This document shows positions 44,997-54,892 of a stretch of 64,000 nucleotides of DNA, piece after piece. Each line of letters begins with the position of its first letter. Position 1 is the stretch's first letter. Origin of the DNA: an uncultured Kordiimonas sp. Lineage in GTDB: Bacteria; Pseudomonadota; Alphaproteobacteria; Sphingomonadales; Kordiimonadaceae. The position numbers and the translations under genes are program-made. A model generated the notes under the pieces. The model was not told the DNA's origin, made no database searches, and saw only the letters and a list, made by a program, of their open reading frames with translations. The stretch is from the NCBI GenBank assembly GCA_947503625.1, contig CANNEK010000001.1:62001-126000 (forward strand), in the 5' to 3' direction.

Positions 44997-47168
44997 CTAT
45001 GCGGCCTGTTCACCTGCATTCTTCAGGTTGAGTTCGGACAAGAAGCCCTGAACTGCTTTATCAAGGCCGTCACAATGCTCCAGAAGTTCTTCGGCCGAGC
45101 TACGGACGTCAGCAGAGGAGCCTTTGGTCTCTCCGGCAACCTGCTGCACCTTGGCCACGCTATCCATCACTTGTTCAGCGCCCTGACTGGCTTCCTGCAT
45201 ACTCCGGGAAATTTCGGATGTTGCTGCGCTTTGTTCCTCGACAGCCGCAGAGATCGACGTTGATATCTCGCTGGTTTTCTGCACCACATCCTTTATCGAT
45301 TGAACCGCGCCCGTTACATCATCGGAAACCGACTGCATCGTACGAATTTGCCCCGCAATTTCATCTGTAGCCCCGGCCGTCTGGTCAGCAAGTGCCTTTA
45401 CTTCATGCGCCACAACAGCAAAGCCCTTGCCAGCTTCTCCGGCTCTGGCCGCCTCAATGGTAGCATTAAGAGCAAGCAGATTCGTCTGTTCGGCGATATC
45501 GGTGATAAGCCCCAAAACGCCCTCAATTTTACGAGAAGAGTCCTCAAGTATTGCGACTGTAGACTCAGTCTCTTCAGACTGCTGGACAGCCTGCATGGAA
45601 ATTTGCTGCGATTCCGCAACCTGCCGACTGATTTCCTCAACCGAGGAACTTAGTTCGTCGGCAGCACTCGCCACCGTCTGAACATTTGCGGACGTCTGGC
45701 GAGAGGCTGACGCCGCTTCGGTCCCACAACGTTCGTTCTCCTGCGCCTGTCCAATCATTGAACTCGACGTTGCTTCAAGGTCCCTCGCAGATTTTTTCAA
45801 TTCTGTGATCACAGTTCCAACTTCACGGTCAAATTTCTCCGACAAGGCTTTCATCGCGGCATCAAGACGTTGCTGCTCGGCGGCTACAGCTTCCTGCTTG
45901 CGTTTCTCGTCAATTTCTGCCTGGCGCATTGCTTGCTCTCGCAGGTCTTCCTCTCGCCACAAAGCCTCAATCTCGTTCTTCTTGGTTGTAATTTCCAGTT
46001 GCAGTCGCTCGGTCGCTTTTTCGCGGAATTGAAGGACTGAACCTGCCATGCCACCAATTTCACTGCCATAGTCGAGGAATGGTACCTCAACATCCAGATC
46101 ACCGTCTGCAAGCTCGTGCATGCTAAACTCAATTTTCGTAAGAGGTGTTGTCACACTGCGGATTACCAGAATGATCATTGCAACAATTATCGATGCGCCC
46201 ACCAAAAAGGCCACCACCAACATCCAAAGAGTAGAATTTGCAGAATTGTATGCATTCTGTGCCAAGCTTAGAATTACCTGATTGGATTGGTCTTCCACTT
46301 GCTTGATGAGGTCGATCTTGGTTGTAATCTGTTCAAACCAATCAGAAGGTGCATTTTCTCTGCCGCCCAGAGCACCACGAGTAGATAAGGCTAGCTCCCG
46401 ATATCGCTCAACCTTGTCAACAGCCACACCTGTTAGAGTACGATCATACATTGAAACAAGGTCCGAAGATGAGAAATTCCGAAAAACGGATATGAATGCT
46501 TCCTGTTCACTAATCAGGCCAACAAACCGGTTGTAAATGCCCGCAGGAAATTCACCGGCATTAAAGCCAGCGTTGCCCATCGCGCGTTCTTGTCCCGCTC
46601 TTTCTTTGGCCTCCAAAATACCGACATAACCGGTGAGAGCCTGCATAACACTCGGGTCATTCGCGCTGATCGTCATGTATTTAACGATATCCAGAAGTCT
46701 CGCGATAGTGCTGGTATAGTAGCGAGCCATCTGCGGAACTGTGAACTGTCCTGCATCGACTGATTGTCGGCTGCGGCCGAGTTCAGACAGGCTGGAACGG
46801 GCTCGCTGTAATATCGCTTCAAAATCACCACCAAGCGCAGAACCGTCGAATCCGACGTCGGCCGAGCGAAACTGGTTCAGTATAGTGTCTGTATCGCGTC
46901 GCTGGCTATCAACTGCTGTTTTCAGATCTGCCCGCAAGCCTGTGCCAATGTAGCCCGCGCTGCGGCCGCGTTCTTTCTGTAATTCATGAACAAGGTCACT
47001 GATTTTGGGGGAAAATCTGGCAATTTTTTCAATTGCCTGGGCTTTTTCGGCTGAAGTTCTTGCTTCCATTGCCGATGAAAAAGCAAACCCGAGAGCAATC
47101 ATAAAAGGTATCAAGCCAACAATAATTACTCGCGTTGCGATACCAAACCGATTTAGTAACCGTTCCAT
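44997..47168 (-). CDS. membrane chemoreceptor with NIT sensor domain
   Basis: 723 residues from ATG 47168 (GGAG seven nt upstream; the frame is open 15 codons further). Membrane segment 1 at about 12-30, a periplasmic all-helical nitrate/nitrite-sensing (NIT) domain at about 45-300 ([30 protein letters not shown]), membrane segment 2 at about 316-340, HAMP, then the signalling coiled coil with the tip [21 protein letters not shown] nitrate or nitrite ligand is a family-based inference. A CtrA-like box precedes it. Confidence 0.93.
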   Translation of the reverse strand: MERLLNRFGIATRVIIVGLIPFMIALGFAFSSAMEARTSAEKAQAIEKIARFSPKISDLVHELQKERGRSAGYIGTGLRADLKTAVDSQRRDTDTILNQFRSADVGFDGSALGGDFEAILQRARSSLSELGRSRQSVDAGQFTVPQMARYYTSTIARLLDIVKYMTISANDPSVMQALTGYVGILEAKERAGQERAMGNAGFNAGEFPAGIYNRFVGLISEQEAFISVFRNFSSSDLVSMYDRTLTGVAVDKVERYRELALSTRGALGGRENAPSDWFEQITTKIDLIKQVEDQSNQVILSLAQNAYNSANSTLWMLVVAFLVGASIIVAMIILVIRSVTTPLTKIEFSMHELADGDLDVEVPFLDYGSEIGGMAGSVLQFREKATERLQLEITTKKNEIEALWREEDLREQAMRQAEIDEKRKQEAVAAEQQRLDAAMKALSEKFDREVGTVITELKKSARDLEATSSSMIGQAQENERCGTEAASASRQTSANVQTVASAADELSSSVEEISRQVAESQQISMQAVQQSEETESTVAILEDSSRKIEGVLGLITDIAEQTNLLALNATIEAARAGEAGKGFAVVAHEVKALADQTAGATDEIAGQIRTMQSVSDDVTGAVQSIKDVVQKTSEISTSISAAVEEQSAATSEISRSMQEASQGAEQVMDSVAKVQQVAGETKGSSADVRSSAEELLEHCDGLDKAVQGFLSELNLKNAGEQAA

Positions 47169-47221
47169 GTGCACTCCAGGAAAAAAATGGGCCCCAAGGC
47201 AGCTATAAAGCAACTGGATCG

Positions 47222-47237
47222 GTTAAAATTCATTTAA
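47222..47237 (-). promoter_or_regulatory. CtrA-like box TTAA-N7-TTAAC
   Basis: On the minus strand TTAAATGAATTTTAAC, an exact TTAA-N7-TTAAC match, 53 nt upstream of the NIT chemoreceptor start codon. Together with 40690-40705 it suggests cell-cycle or motility control of both receptor units. Confidence 0.5.
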
Positions 47238-47279
47238 AGGTAGAACTTTTTTTGAGAGTTTGACTGATATAGGGAATAG

Positions 47280-48077
47280 CTAAATGCCGGTGTCATCGCA
47301 GACGTTTATCAGGGCACTCAGCACAATGTCCCACACCTCGGCGTTGTACCCCAATCCCATATGTGAAATATTGACCTCAACATGCCGGATATTCTTGCTA
47401 TGGTTATCAATGGATGCCCGCCAGCCAACAATCCCATCGCTTTTGCTGTAAATGGCCGTAATCGGTTGCTGTATCGGTCTGTCAAAGCGTTTAAGCGTCT
47501 CCTGAGCAATCCAGTCAATGTCCATATTTCTCGCCTTATAGCGCCCGGCAACGGCGGTGTATTTGGGGCCCCCGAAAGCCGGTGACCCCATCGTCACAAC
47601 TTTAGCCACTTCATCAGGCAAGTCTCTTGCAACCTCGCGCGCAACGTATCCGCCAAGGCTCCAGCCAACCAGGGCTACTGGCGACCCGAGCTTGTCGACA
47701 CGGTCCAGAACCCTTTCCACCATCTTGTCGCAAAGGGCAGGGACCTCTCCTTCTCCAAAGTGAGGGCGGGTACGGTCAACATCCCAGCCGTCAGAGAGTT
47801 GATCTAGACTGTCAATCAGCCCGCGACCGCCTGTATTGAAGCCCAGCCCCCAACCTTCAGATGAAAAACCATTTCGGTTAAGAAAGTAGCGCAGCGGTGC
47901 CGTTGAAAAATCATTTGCGCCAAGGCCCGGTAAAATGATTACCGGCAGCGTTGATTTCGGTTTCTTATCAGGACCAGCTGCTTGCAATAGCTTCATTGGC
48001 ATACCCACCATGTCGATTGGGGCGATCATTTCACGCAGCAAATTGAACCGGGATGGCGGACGAATATCTGAGCTCAC
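47280..48077 (-). CDS. alpha/beta-hydrolase (lipase/esterase-like)
   Basis: 265 residues with a canonical alpha/beta-hydrolase core. Oxyanion-region PVIILPGLGANDFST is followed by the nucleophile elbow GWSLGG (Ser in ALVGWSLGGYVAREVA); acidic and His candidates are in IYSKSDGIVGW and HVEVNISHMGLGYN. No signal peptide was seen. Substrate unknown; lipases of class 2/PGAP1-like type show similar blocks. Divergent from the cNMP-TrxR gene. Confidence 0.85.
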   Translation of the reverse strand: MSSDIRPPSRFNLLREMIAPIDMVGMPMKLLQAAGPDKKPKSTLPVIILPGLGANDFSTAPLRYFLNRNGFSSEGWGLGFNTGGRGLIDSLDQLSDGWDVDRTRPHFGEGEVPALCDKMVERVLDRVDKLGSPVALVGWSLGGYVAREVARDLPDEVAKVVTMGSPAFGGPKYTAVAGRYKARNMDIDWIAQETLKRFDRPIQQPITAIYSKSDGIVGWRASIDNHSKNIRHVEVNISHMGLGYNAEVWDIVLSALINVCDDTGI

Positions 48078-48257
48078 ATCAAATTCCAGTGTATAGTTAT
48101 CGAAGTTGTACGCAGTTATCCGGATGGTAGTTTTTCGTTAGCGCAACCTACCGTGGAAGTTAGATGATCCGGCAATGTCATTTTCGCGTAATAAGAGTTA
48201 ATTATTGTTGACGGTTAAAGCAATAAAACCGACTTCGTCCGGTCTAGGGGGTTGCCT

Positions 48258-49877
48258 GTGGAAGGTGCTGACGACGTTCTTGAAGAGACTATTTCAAAGT
48301 CTCTTCCACCAAATTTACTTGCTCAGATAACGCCTTATGGCGAGATCCGGGATATACACAAAGGCCAATGCCTGTTTGACGTTGGCGAATATATGCTTGA
48401 ATTCTATTTCGTCATGAGCGGTGAAGTGGAAATCCTGGATCGTTCAAACCAAAATGCCGTTAACTTCACCTTAGGTTCCAATCAATTCCTTGGCGAACTG
48501 GGTTTCTTGCAGCGGCAGGCGGCGTTTTTGGCATGCGAGGTAAAATCGGCAGGGCAAATTCTTGTGCTTCCTATTACAAAGCTTCAGGATCTTATGGCCG
48601 CCATTCCCGAACTTAGTGATATCATCGTTTCTGTTTTTTCCGCCCGTCGTAGAAATCTGGTACGTCAAAAACTTGGCGGAGTTAACATTATATGTAGCGA
48701 TGACAACCCAAAGGCATTGAGAATCCTGGAATTTTTAAGCCGCAATAAAATACCTCATCAACTCCATGAGCCCGGAAGCCCCACGGCAAAACGCCTGGCG
48801 AAAACCTGTGCAATCAGTGACATCGAGTTTTCCGTGATCTTTGGCGAGCATACAGTTCTTGAAAACCCGTCTACCCAAAGCCTTGCCAAAACTCTTGGCA
48901 TGAGCCTGGAGATAAACGAAGGCTGTATTGCCGACCTGATTGTTGTAGGTGCAGGGCCGGGCGGCGTCGCCGCTGCTGTTTATGGCGCTTCAGAGGGCTT
49001 ATCAACAATTGTCGTGGAAGACTCGTCAATAGGGGGGCAAGCTGGAACATCTTCGCGAATAGAAAACTACATGGGTTTCCCGACCGGCATCTCGGGAGGT
49101 GACCTGATATGGCGCGGTGAAGTGCAGGCGATAAAATTCGGTGCACAGTTTACCATGCCGCTCCGCGCGGTTGACCTGGAGCGGAAAGATGGAAACCTTG
49201 TCGTCACATGCAACGATGGAACGACCCTGACGGGTCGAAGCCTGGTTGTAGCAACGGGTGTTCAGTACCGCCGTCTTCCTCTTGACCGCCTTGAGGAATT
49301 TGAAGGTGCTGGCGTCTATTATGCTGCGACCGAACTTGAAGCGCGTTTTTGTAAAAACTCTCACGTTGTTGTCATTGGTGGCGGCAACTCAGCAGGTCAG
49401 GCCGCAATGTTCCTGTCGCGCCATGCTTGTCACGTTCACATCATGATCAGAGGCGAAACAATGGCGGCCAGCATGTCACATTATTTACTGAACCGCTTGA
49501 AACAGGACCCCAACGTCACCATTCATACAACCACACAGATCAAAACACTTGAAGGAACAGATCGTCTCGAAGGCCTGATTGCGCATAATGCGACCACGGA
49601 TGAAGATATCAAAATCAGAACGAAGGCTCTGTTCATTATGGCAGGTGCGGTACCTAACACCGACTGGTTGAAAAAACTGGTTTCACTTGATGAAAAAGGT
49701 TTTGTCATCACAGGACCTGAACAGGGTTCAGGGAAGAGCGTTTTTGGCACTTCCTGTCCGGGAGTTTTCGCGATTGGAGACGTGCGTTCGGGCTCGGTAA
49801 AGCGGGTGGCCTCTGCTGTCGGTGAAGGTTCGGTCGTTGTTTCGTCAGTACATGAATATCTCGCGACTATAGCGTGA
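48258..49877 (+). CDS. cNMP-binding thioredoxin-reductase-like flavoprotein without CxxC
   Basis: 539 residues from GTG 48258, chosen over TTG 48252 because AGGGGG (48246-48251) is then 6 nt away. Order: cyclic-nucleotide-binding domain (about 20-135, LFDVGEYMLEFYFVMSGEVE), a small thioredoxin/glutaredoxin-like segment (about 145-220), then a thioredoxin-reductase fold with FAD motif VVGAGPGG and NADPH motif VIGGGNSAGQAA. Where thioredoxin reductases carry CATC, this reads YYAATELEARFC, so the redox disulfide is missing. It probably passes electrons by another route or acts as a sensor. Precedes the RND pump by 46 nt. Confidence 0.9.
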   Translation: MEGADDVLEETISKSLPPNLLAQITPYGEIRDIHKGQCLFDVGEYMLEFYFVMSGEVEILDRSNQNAVNFTLGSNQFLGELGFLQRQAAFLACEVKSAGQILVLPITKLQDLMAAIPELSDIIVSVFSARRRNLVRQKLGGVNIICSDDNPKALRILEFLSRNKIPHQLHEPGSPTAKRLAKTCAISDIEFSVIFGEHTVLENPSTQSLAKTLGMSLEINEGCIADLIVVGAGPGGVAAAVYGASEGLSTIVVEDSSIGGQAGTSSRIENYMGFPTGISGGDLIWRGEVQAIKFGAQFTMPLRAVDLERKDGNLVVTCNDGTTLTGRSLVVATGVQYRRLPLDRLEEFEGAGVYYAATELEARFCKNSHVVVIGGGNSAGQAAMFLSRHACHVHIMIRGETMAASMSHYLLNRLKQDPNVTIHTTTQIKTLEGTDRLEGLIAHNATTDEDIKIRTKALFIMAGAVPNTDWLKKLVSLDEKGFVITGPEQGSGKSVFGTSCPGVFAIGDVRSGSVKRVASAVGEGSVVVSSVHEYLATIA

Positions 49878-49923
49878 CGACGCCGTTGGCTTAAAACGTC
49901 AGACAAAGAATAAAGGAATTACC

Positions 49924-51054
49924 ATGTTCAGGTCACTGAAGTCAGTATCAGTTATCACAGCGGCAGTATTTTTTGCTTCCGGGACATTAGCTGCCCAGGA
50001 AGCTGCGCCCATACCTGTAGCCAACCCTATTGTAAAATCAATTGTCGATTGGGATTTGTACACTGGTCGATTCCAGGCTGTGGAACGTGTCGAGATTAGA
50101 TCACGGGTTAGTGGTTATCTCAAAGAAACCCTGTTTGACGACGGACAGTTGGTCCGGATTGGAACGCCGCTTTTTGTCATTGACCAGCGACCATTCAGTA
50201 TCGCCCTGGACGCCGCCAAAGCAGAACTGGACGGTGCTAAAGCCAGAGCGGAACTCGCCGTTCGGGAAGCGGAACGTGGCAGGGAACTGGTCAACACTCG
50301 CGCGATAAGTCAGGAAGTCTATGAAGAACGACAGTCCCTGGTCGCGCAGACCGCCGCTGACGTACGGGCTGCAGAAGCACGCGTCGCTCAAGCCGAATTG
50401 AATCTTGAGTTCACAACAGTAAAGTCGCCCATTAACGGTCGTGTAGGAACAGATATTGTCACTCGGGGAAACCTTGTTAACGGCAGTGACTCTGGTGGCA
50501 CATTGCTTACCATCGTTGTGAGTGAAGATCCCATCTACTTTTCGTTCGAAGTCAGCGAAAGTGACTTCCTTAAATATACGCGCCTGTATTTTGAAGGCGA
50601 TCGACCGAGTTCCCGCAATGACCCGAATCCTGTTCAGGTAAGGTTACTTGATGAAGAGCAGTTTGTTCATGAAGGCACAATGGACTTTGTTGACAATGAA
50701 CTGGACCCGACGTCTGGCACCCTGAGTGGGCGCGCCATCATTTCCAACCCCGGCGGTTTTCTTCAACCCGGGCAATTTGGGAGGTTACGATTACTCGGCA
50801 GTGGTGAGTATGACGCCATTCTTGTTCCAGACAGAATTGTGCAGTCTGAACAGGCGCAAAAATTTATCTACACTCTGGACAGCTCTGACCAGATAACGCG
50901 AAAGTTCGTCGAGCTTGGCCCAATGCATGAGGGATTGCGCGTCATTCGGCAGGGCTTGTCCGGCAACGATAGAGTTATCCTGAATGGTTTTCACCGCATT
51001 CGTCCCGGGATGTCCGTTCAGCCTCAGATGCAAACCATTCAAACAGCAGAGTAG
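49924..51054 (+). CDS. RND efflux membrane fusion protein
   Basis: 376 residues with a signal peptide (cleavage near SGTLAAQ). Typical periplasmic adaptor features: RVSGYLKETLFDDGQLV (lipoyl-like half), an alpha-helical hairpin (about 90-150), INGRVGTDIVTRGNLV and LQPGQFGRLRL (beta-barrel). No lipid-attachment Cys is seen, unlike AcrA. Nine nt upstream of the transporter gene. The motif pattern is closest to the MexE-type adaptor group. Confidence 0.93.
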   Translation: MFRSLKSVSVITAAVFFASGTLAAQEAAPIPVANPIVKSIVDWDLYTGRFQAVERVEIRSRVSGYLKETLFDDGQLVRIGTPLFVIDQRPFSIALDAAKAELDGAKARAELAVREAERGRELVNTRAISQEVYEERQSLVAQTAADVRAAEARVAQAELNLEFTTVKSPINGRVGTDIVTRGNLVNGSDSGGTLLTIVVSEDPIYFSFEVSESDFLKYTRLYFEGDRPSSRNDPNPVQVRLLDEEQFVHEGTMDFVDNELDPTSGTLSGRAIISNPGGFLQPGQFGRLRLLGSGEYDAILVPDRIVQSEQAQKFIYTLDSSDQITRKFVELGPMHEGLRVIRQGLSGNDRVILNGFHRIRPGMSVQPQMQTIQTAE

Positions 51055-51063
51055 GCAGTCGCT

Positions 51064-54000
51064 ATGCGGTTCAGCCATTTTTTCATTGAACGCCCAATAT
51101 TTGCCGGTGTCCTATCGATCCTGATAATGCTGATGGGCGCGATTGCTTACGGCAGTTTGCCTGTCGCACAGTATCCGGAAATTGCACCGCCAACTGTCGT
51201 TGTGCAGGCCAGTTATCCCGGAGCAAGTGCCGAAGTTGTTGCCGACACGGTCGCCACACCGATTGAACAGGAAATCAACGGTGTTGAAGGCATGCTCTAC
51301 ATGTTGTCCCAGTCTACTGGTGACGGCGTAATGCAGCTTACCATCACCTTCAAGCTTGGCACCGACCTGGACCAAGCCCAGGTACTGGTACAGAACCGGG
51401 TCGCGATTGCAGAGCCGCGTCTTCCGGAAGCTGTCAGGAGGCTCGGTGTCACGACGCAAAAGAACAGCCCTGACCTTATGATGGTTATAAATCTGTTTTC
51501 ACCCGACGATTCCTACGACCAGATATTCATTGCCAACTACGCTGTTTTACAGATCCGTGATCGGTTGCGCCGCCTTGACGGAGTTGGTCAGGTTCAGCTT
51601 TTTGGTGCCAGCGAATACGCCATGCGAATATGGCTGGACCCGGATCTTATTTCGTCGCTTGGGATGACTTCCCAGCAGGTTGTCAGTGCCCTTCGTGGTC
51701 AAAACATCCAGGTCGCATCGGGCGTAATGAACCAGCCGCCAGCATCCGGCCCTTCGGACTTTCAGATTAATGTCCAGACCCAGGGCCGGTTGGAAACGGT
51801 TGAAGACTTTGAAGGTGTCGTTGTTAAAGCACAGTCTGATGGTCGAATAGTAAGGGTAAAAGATATTGGCCGCGTGGAACTCGGCGCACAAAGCTATACT
51901 ACGCGAGGCTATCTGGGCGACAAGCCTGCAATTGCTTTGCCTATCAACCAGCGCCCCGGTTCCAATGCCCTGGAAACGGCGGCTGAAATTCAGGCCCTGA
52001 TGGAAGAGGCCGCTCAGGATTTCCCTCCGGGGCTGGACTATGAAATCGCCTATAATCCGACGGAATTTATATCGGAGTCTGTTGACGCGGTTGTCATAAC
52101 CATATTTGAGGCCGTGGCGCTCGTGGTATTGGTGGTCATGCTATTCCTCCAAAGCTGGAGAGCTTCCATTATTCCGATCATTGCCATCCCCATATCGCTG
52201 ATCGGGACATTTGCGGTGATGGCTGCCTTTGGGTTTTCCATAAACAATCTTTCTTTGTTTGGCCTCGTATTGGCGATAGGCATCGTGGTTGATGATGCGA
52301 TTGTGGTTGTCGAGAACATCGAAAGGAACCTTTCTGAAGGGTTGAGTGTCAAGGAAGCGGCACATCAAACCATGGATGAAGTAGGCGGGGCCCTGGTTTC
52401 GATTGCACTTGTCCTGAGTGCCGTCTTTATTCCAACAGCATTCATTGAAGGCATCTCGGGTCAGTTTTTCCGACAGTTTGCATTGACGATTGCGACTGCG
52501 ACATTGATCTCGGCTTTTGTTTCCCTAACGCTCAGCCCCGCTTTGTCAGCGATATTGTTGAAGCCGCACCATAACGACGCGCCTAAAAGCCCCGCTGCGA
52601 AGCTTGTGGCCAGGTTCTTTGCTGCATTCAACTTCGGCATGAACCGTCTTTCAGGTGGTTATGGGTATTTGGTGTCCAAGCTGGTGCGTATGACAGCAAT
52701 AGTCCTTGTTGTTTATGCTGCGTTGATAGGTTTAACAGGGTTTCAGTTCAACAGTGTGCCTGCAGGCTTTATACCTGCGCAGGATAAAGGGTATCTGATT
52801 GTGGCATTTCAATTGCCACCCGGAGCCAAGCTCGACAGAACAGATGCTGTGATCAAACAAGCAACAGAAAAGCTGCTGGCAATTGATGGTATACAGCAAA
52901 CTGTTGGGTTTGCGGGTTTTGATGGCGCGACATTCACACAGGCACCCAATGCAGGAGCCATTTTCCCCGTTCTCGAACCTTTTGATGAGAGACAGGATAA
53001 AGGCATCAGCTACAATGACCTGCTGAACGAGACCAGAGCAGCCATGGCCTCTATCGATGATGCGTTTATTCTGGTCATTCCACCACCACCTGTTGAGGGC
53101 ATCGGCACTGGTGGTGGTTTTAAAATGTACGTCCAGGATCGCTCTGGCCGCGGATTGGATGCGCTTGCAGGCACGACTTATGGTCTTTTAGGGCCTGCCA
53201 ATAGCGCCGACGGCCTGACAAGTGTCTTCACACTGTTCAATACAGCAACACCGGAGATATACCTTGATATTGATAGAGTTCGGGCACAGCAACTAAGCGT
53301 GCCAATCCAGAATGTTTTTGACACTCTAGAGGTCTATTTTGGGTCCGCATTCATTAATGATTTCAATTTATTAGGGCGTACATTTCGTGTAACAGCTCAA
53401 GCAGATGCACCGTATCGACAAACACCGGATGACCTGCTGCGGCTACGAACTCAAAATACACTGGGCGAAACCGTGCCGCTGGGTTCCGTTGCACAGATTA
53501 GGGACAGAACCGGTCCTTATCGTGTGGCTCGCTACAATCTGTATCCGGCTGCCAGCATTCAGGGCGATACATTGCCAGGCACAAGTACGGGTGAAGCCCT
53601 GAATGTAATGGAAACACTGGTGGAGCAGGGACTTCCTCAAGGGTTCGGTTACGAGTGGACTGAGTTAGCATACCAACAAAAGGCCGCGGGAAACACCGCG
53701 GGTCTCGTATTTGCGCTGGCTGTCGTTTTCGTATTTCTGCTGTTATCTGCACAATATGAGAGTTGGCTTCTACCGTTGTCAGTCATCCTTATTGTTCCGA
53801 TGGTTTTACTGTCAGCAATTACCGGCGTGGCCATGGCAGGCCTTGCGAACGATATACTGGTTCAGATCGGGTTTGTTGTCCTTGTCGGCCTTGCCTGTAA
53901 AAATGCAATTCTCATCGTCGAGTTTGCCAAACAACGCGAGGACGAGGGACTGGACCGGCTTGCCGCAGCAAAAGAAGCCTCAAGCCAGCGCTTGCGACCC

Positions 54001-54213
54001 ATCTTGATGACAAGTTTTGCCTTTATTTTGGGCGTTGTTCCGCTGGCAATAGCCACTGGTGCCGGAGCGGAGATGCGTCAGGCACTTGGGATTTCAGTGT
54101 TTTCCGGAATGCTTGGGGTTACGGTGTTTGGCTTATTGTTTACGCCGGTGTTCTACGTTGTGTGCCGGAAACTCGCCCGGTCTTCGGGTCAGAAAGCCGA
54201 GGGTGATAATTGA
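51064..54213 (+). CDS. RND multidrug efflux transporter (HAE1 family)
   Basis: 1049 residues, the normal size for AcrB/MexF-type pumps. Twelve membrane segments are expected; the proton-relay pair is visible in VVDDAIVVVENIE (membrane segment 4). Other HAE1 features are RPIFAGVLSILIMLMGAIAY at the start and IGFVVLVGLACKNAILIVEF. It pairs with the adaptor upstream; no TolC-like outer-membrane gene is adjacent, so the channel is likely encoded elsewhere. Drug specificity is unknown. Confidence 0.95.
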   Translation: MRFSHFFIERPIFAGVLSILIMLMGAIAYGSLPVAQYPEIAPPTVVVQASYPGASAEVVADTVATPIEQEINGVEGMLYMLSQSTGDGVMQLTITFKLGTDLDQAQVLVQNRVAIAEPRLPEAVRRLGVTTQKNSPDLMMVINLFSPDDSYDQIFIANYAVLQIRDRLRRLDGVGQVQLFGASEYAMRIWLDPDLISSLGMTSQQVVSALRGQNIQVASGVMNQPPASGPSDFQINVQTQGRLETVEDFEGVVVKAQSDGRIVRVKDIGRVELGAQSYTTRGYLGDKPAIALPINQRPGSNALETAAEIQALMEEAAQDFPPGLDYEIAYNPTEFISESVDAVVITIFEAVALVVLVVMLFLQSWRASIIPIIAIPISLIGTFAVMAAFGFSINNLSLFGLVLAIGIVVDDAIVVVENIERNLSEGLSVKEAAHQTMDEVGGALVSIALVLSAVFIPTAFIEGISGQFFRQFALTIATATLISAFVSLTLSPALSAILLKPHHNDAPKSPAAKLVARFFAAFNFGMNRLSGGYGYLVSKLVRMTAIVLVVYAALIGLTGFQFNSVPAGFIPAQDKGYLIVAFQLPPGAKLDRTDAVIKQATEKLLAIDGIQQTVGFAGFDGATFTQAPNAGAIFPVLEPFDERQDKGISYNDLLNETRAAMASIDDAFILVIPPPPVEGIGTGGGFKMYVQDRSGRGLDALAGTTYGLLGPANSADGLTSVFTLFNTATPEIYLDIDRVRAQQLSVPIQNVFDTLEVYFGSAFINDFNLLGRTFRVTAQADAPYRQTPDDLLRLRTQNTLGETVPLGSVAQIRDRTGPYRVARYNLYPAASIQGDTLPGTSTGEALNVMETLVEQGLPQGFGYEWTELAYQQKAAGNTAGLVFALAVVFVFLLLSAQYESWLLPLSVILIVPMVLLSAITGVAMAGLANDILVQIGFVVLVGLACKNAILIVEFAKQREDEGLDRLAAAKEASSQRLRPILMTSFAFILGVVPLAIATGAGAEMRQALGISVFSGMLGVTVFGLLFTPVFYVVCRKLARSSGQKAEGDN

Positions 54214-54892
54214 TGAAATGTACATAGGTATCACTAGCCTGGACATGATTCAGAGCAACATGTTTCTGTCTCGGCTATTGAGGTGTTTTCGCGACAAGAA
54301 AACAGTCATTATATTGTACAAACCACTTGCCTGTTTAGCTGTTTGCGTCTCTCGATTCCAAAGCTGGTCAGTTCAAAAAATCGTCGCCCGACACTGTATT
54401 TCCGCTAGTCTACGCAGCACCTATTTACAAAATTGTCAATTAATGTTGATTAACCTGATTTTTGCTTATATGAAATGGCTCAGGCTTTTCAAGGCTGTAG
54501 AGTAGATTGGTAAAAATAAGCGATTTGGGGAAATCAATGGATATCATAGAGCTTGGAGTGCTGTCCTACGAGGGCGTGCGCGACCTTCTTATTATAGATT
54601 AAACTTTGGAAAAAAGAGATGCGCCACCAATGGGTGTTGGCGTGAGCAAAGGTATTTTATTAGCTGAACCTGAAGACATTGTCCTCAGGAACGTTGATCG
54701 TATCCTGTTGGCGCACTTCATATTTAAAAACAGAGTGAGCCCGGTATTTTTAGCTGGCTGACCAAATTTAACCGCAGACTATATCACATTAAAGCACCAT
54801 TTTGGGCTGACACGTTGGATGGTCCAGTATGGCTGGCAAAATCCAACATTGTCACAGGTTGTTGGTAATTTGCAGACTTAGGGGGATAAAAC
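54214..54892. other. 679-nt gene-poor gap before the RTX gene
   Basis: Lower GC than its flanks and no convincing gene. Two very short frames are open: 54537-54602 (21 codons, GGGG eight nt upstream) and 54630-54761 (43 codons); neither has a recognisable product. A TTAA-N6-TTAACC pair sits at 54440-54455. The right end (TTAGGGGGATAA) supplies the RTX ribosome binding site. It may be remnant sequence or a long leader. Confidence 0.5.

Noticed and set aside
54440-54455. CtrA-like TTAA pair upstream of the RTX gene
   Set aside because: The spacer is 6 nt rather than 7 and the site is over 430 nt from the gene.
54059-54505. Plus-strand 148-codon open frame running past the RND gene
   Set aside because: Its first third is out of frame within the RND transporter; the remainder has no recognisable features or start signal.
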